The position numbers were made by a program, and so were the translations under genes. From contig JACMZG010001913.1 of NCBI GenBank assembly GCA_018340805.1, forward strand, positions 25,120,145 to 25,184,144: DNA of 64,000 nucleotides, in the 5' to 3' direction. Below the pieces are notes generated by a model. It was not told the DNA's origin. It did no database searches and saw only the letters and a program-made list of their open reading frames with translations. Positions 61,022-64,000 of the stretch are shown here, in pieces (within the stretch, counting starts at the first letter, position 1; each line of letters starts with the position of its first letter). The stretch is from Microvelia longipes. Lineage: Eukaryota > Arthropoda > Insecta > Hemiptera > Veliidae.

Positions 61022-61416
61022 ATCGAAAAGAAACAAAATCAGTGAGGTTTAGTAGATTTTTCTGAAATAAATACGGTAGTAAAATCTAATGTTTTTGTTT
61101 ACATTTTGCACTCCTTTGTTTCTGGTGTTTTTGTACTATTTTTGACTTCTTATTAAGATAATATCGTATATTATTGGTTTCAACGACAAAGGTAATTTGT
61201 TTATACTGAAAGAAGTATGTATATCAGCATTTGTGGTATGGAATATTAGTAACTTTGTTGATAAGTTGCTCAAGTCACTTCTGTGCATTGATGCCGTGCA
61301 TAATTTAAATGAAATGTCAACATCTTCTATTCATTTTTATAATCTAGAAGACGTGCATGCTAGATTTTTGTTCACTGATAAAGGATGCATGGAGACATTG
61401 GCACAAGTTGAATCAA

Positions 61417-62635
61417 CTTTTATTTTATTTTTATTTTTTTATTTATTTGAAATTTACGGATCACACGACCCTTTTACATATAATCATTATAAAAAAAACA
61501 AATATAAAAAGAAGAAGAATTTTAACAAAAAATAATTTTTTAAAGAAAAGCTTAACTATATTAGGAACCATTTGGTAATTTTAATATAATAATGCACTAG
61601 ATTCAGATAGAAAACAAATAGAAAGACATTAAAAATATATATATGAGTACAGTCAAACATAAAAAAATAGCAATAGTGTTTGAGATTGTTTATACATATT
61701 AGTGCAAACATACAAATATATTTAATATAGTGTATATAGTATTTATATAGTAGTGTATATAGTATGTATATAGTAGTGTATATAGTAGTGTATATAGTAT
61801 TTATTATATAGTGTATATAGTATTTAATATAATATACAAATATATTAAATATATATTTAATAATAGTGTTTGAGATTGTTTATACATATTAGTGCAAACA
61901 TACAAATATATTTAATATCACAGTCTTAAAAGTGAAGTAATAATATTAAATCAACAAAGATTAATTATTAATTACAATATAAAAGTTAAAAAAATAAAAA
62001 AAAAGTTTAAAGAAATTATCATTATCTTATTTTATAAGAAATATGATGTAGTGTTTATATAGACAAGTAAAAGACAAAAAAAATAAAGTTAAAAATAAAA
62101 ACAAATTTAAAAGTTATAAAAACAATTGAGTAATAAATAAAATAAAAAGTTTCTGACCATCTTTATTAAATTAATAATTTTAAAAAGGTATTATTTTAGT
62201 GCTAAAGATTTTAACGATTTCATGGAGCAATGAAAAATATCAGTTTTGCTTAAATATCTATTGGCTGACTTTTGCAGACGTACAAGTGGAGAATTCATAC
62301 TATAATTAGTCCCTGTAAACTTATTGTCAATGTGAAAAATAAAGGGTGAGCGAGTAGAGTGTGAGGGAATTCGGAAGTTAAGATAAGACAATAATTCAGG
62401 ACTATCAATAAATCCATGAATCAATTTATATAAAAATAAGAGGTCACTACATATTCTTCGATTTTCTAAAGACTTTAAGTTCAGTTGTTTCATGACAGGC
62501 TCATAGTCATAAGGAATAGGAAAAGGGGGAGGAGCAATACCTTGTTTGTAATTAAAAATCTTAAATACTTATGTTGAATTTTTTCCACAGAGTGGATAGA
62601 TATTTGATAAAAAGGTGACCAAACAGGTGAGGCAA
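61417..62635 (-). mobile_element. 5'-truncated non-LTR retrotransposon inserted in repeat L
   Basis: Copy A supplies the empty site. The insertion is flanked by CAACTT on both sides. On the minus strand it starts with RT C-terminal coding sequence (62191-62640), passes through a long A-rich 3' part, and ends in a TAAAA-type tail. Includes internal duplicates of about 58 bases at 61670 and 61862. Confidence 0.85.
61660..61925. repeat. Direct duplicates flanking a TATAGTG-type tandem repeat
   Basis: CAATAGTGTTTGAGATTGTT and its neighbours occur at 61670 and 61862. Between them AGTGTATATAGTAT units repeat about eight times. Confidence 0.75.
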
Positions 62636-62640
62636 CTTCA
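62191..62640 (-). pseudogene. Non-LTR reverse transcriptase C-terminal fragment
   Basis: ASPVWSPFYQISIHSVEKIQ is followed, after a frame break near 62550, by YDYEPVMKQLNLKSLENRRI and CSDLLFLYKLIHGFIDSPEL. This LxSLExRR..DLxFLYK pattern is the usual end of Jockey/RTE-type ORF2. Ends at a stop at 62191. Confidence 0.85.
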
Positions 62641-63329
62641 TGCATAAATAATTACTGTTGTAAGATGTCAATGTCATTAACTCAATTTATGTTAAAAACC
62701 AAATAATCTGTCAATATATAACTGTGCGAGAGACACCTAGGAAATATAACAAGCAAAATGCAATACTACACCTGGGATTTGTTCCATCATTCGACATTTG
62801 TATTCATTGATGGCTCTACATAATGTCATGCCCCACGTTTCGTCACGTGTAGGGTGCCGACGGAGCCTGAACTCACTGTAACCTTTAATTAAAATTCCAA
62901 AGAATATAATGTGAAGTATTTACCAGAGATGAGCGGTGCTCTCTTACCACCATCATGCTTGGCAAGCAAAACATGCATTATTTGATACTACCAAGTTTTG
63001 AAAAACATAAATCCTCCCACAATATAACTGATCGAGAGACACCTAGGAAATGTAACTTGCTAAATGCAATGCTACAAATTACTTATGTTCATAAAATGAT
63101 ATTGTAATGTCAAACTTTATGACTCATAACAACTGCGAAGCTATGTCCACCTCAAGAAAGTCAAGTTTCATTACGGTGAAGCCTCCACGAGCATCTGTCG
63201 CAACCTTTGTGCGACTGTAGTCATAATATTTTATTCTTAATTAGGATTTAAACTTGTATTAAACTTTTCTTTCATTGTTAAAATTCTATATTATAATAAA
63301 ATTTAGTGAAATTGATTCTTTTATTTTAT

Positions 63330-64000
63330 TCTAATTTCTCTACGACCTACACCAAGTTAGGAGGTTTGTCATATAGGTGCCTTTGTTCAGTCAAACACAT
63401 ACCTGACTGAGGTGTCCATTAGTGTCAAGGCAGACAGCATACAAATTTGTGATAAAATTTGTTGTTAAAAATAGTTTTCTCGTGTTTTGAATCGAGAGAG
63501 GCATCACATGTGTGGTTCCCAGACTTCTCAGGATATATGAATGAATTTTCTCGTAAACCTCGTTACCTCAAATAGCTGATGCAATTTTAAACTTAACCAG
63601 TAAAAAGACAACAGCTCTCAGTTGATAGAAGATTATTGTTTAATATATTATCGCCAATTTTTGAATACAATTTGAGCGTAACAGTTGCTACTACCACCCG
63701 TAGTGGTTCCCGCAAGGGTTATCACTGATGAGTGATAACCCATGTGATAGCCTGGGTTATCACAAGGCTCTAAACGGGCATTATTATTATTATTTTAGGG
63801 CAATAGAATGCCGTGTTTCTATTTGCTGGTATAGCGAATTTAATGAAACTTGAGATATGACTTCTAATGTAATTCACATGTATAGTTCATGGCAGCTTCC
63901 TCTTCGCCAGGTTTTATTTATAAAGACTTCAATTATTGAGAGGGTTATAATATCACAAACTACAAAATGACAATTACTGTATCCACAGAAGCCATCTGCA
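63330..64000 (+). repeat. Repeat L, right part (runs off window)
   Basis: Matches copy C inverted. Contains a small unshared block with ATCACTGATGAGTGATAACC (63720-63770), a short palindrome absent from copy C. Confidence 0.65.

Larger units (their letters stand above)
61015..63330 (+). repeat. Long repeat L, copy B, split by a non-LTR insertion
   Basis: 61015-61416 and 62636-63330 together match copy A (53313-54300) as one continuous piece. Sequence shared with copy C continues to 64000. Confidence 0.8.

Overview
This is a eukaryotic nuclear window, almost certainly from an insect. It is AT-rich and intron-rich, and it is packed with insect-type transposable elements: BEL/Pao LTR, Jockey-like non-LTR, Penelope-like, hAT-like and other inverted-repeat elements, and tRNA- and 5S-related short repeats. 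I cannot name the species. It contains one run of N (55985-56768).

Two host genes lie on the minus strand. Gene 1 runs from a predicted promoter and non-coding first exon at about 23.5-23.6 kb leftwards past base 1. Its 17 visible coding exons give about 850 codons. The domains in order are an acidic N-terminus, a C2HC-type zinc finger, a chromodomain split over two exons, and two AT-hooks, so it is a chromatin protein; the insect protein Chromator (Chriz) is the best candidate. Gene 2 (27471-42568) is ubiquitin carboxyl-terminal hydrolase 5 (USP5, isopeptidase T), complete in 16 coding exons with ZnF-UBP, split USP catalytic domain and two UBA domains. One exon carries a net one-base frame error.

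43.6-53.2 kb holds a full-length BEL/Pao LTR retrotransposon with nearly identical LTRs and a 5-bp target duplication. A 5'-truncated non-LTR retrotransposon is nested in its gag region. From 53.2 kb to the right edge there is no convincing host gene. It holds several direct and inverted copies of a long repeat, one split by a non-LTR insertion, plus decayed elements and foldbacks.

The introns are full of mobile elements: a Penelope-like element with YVDD and GIY-YIG motifs (17.25-18.72 kb), a hAT-like element with a near-perfect 8-bp duplication (8.22-9.16 kb), and a 753-bp inverted-repeat element with a perfect 8-bp duplication (18.83-19.58 kb). There are also a tRNA-derived SINE (15.1-15.5 kb) and a dispersed family carrying a piece resembling the 3' half of 5S rRNA (three copies).

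The most interesting signal is a set of short motifs that fold as minimal hammerhead ribozymes, in four near-complete copies (two in one foldback) plus decayed ones. Their stems I and II vary in sequence but keep pairing. They sit just upstream of a shared element end. A second theme is data quality: 32-38 kb has ragged tandem arrays and a frameshifted exon, which looks like unpolished long-read sequence.
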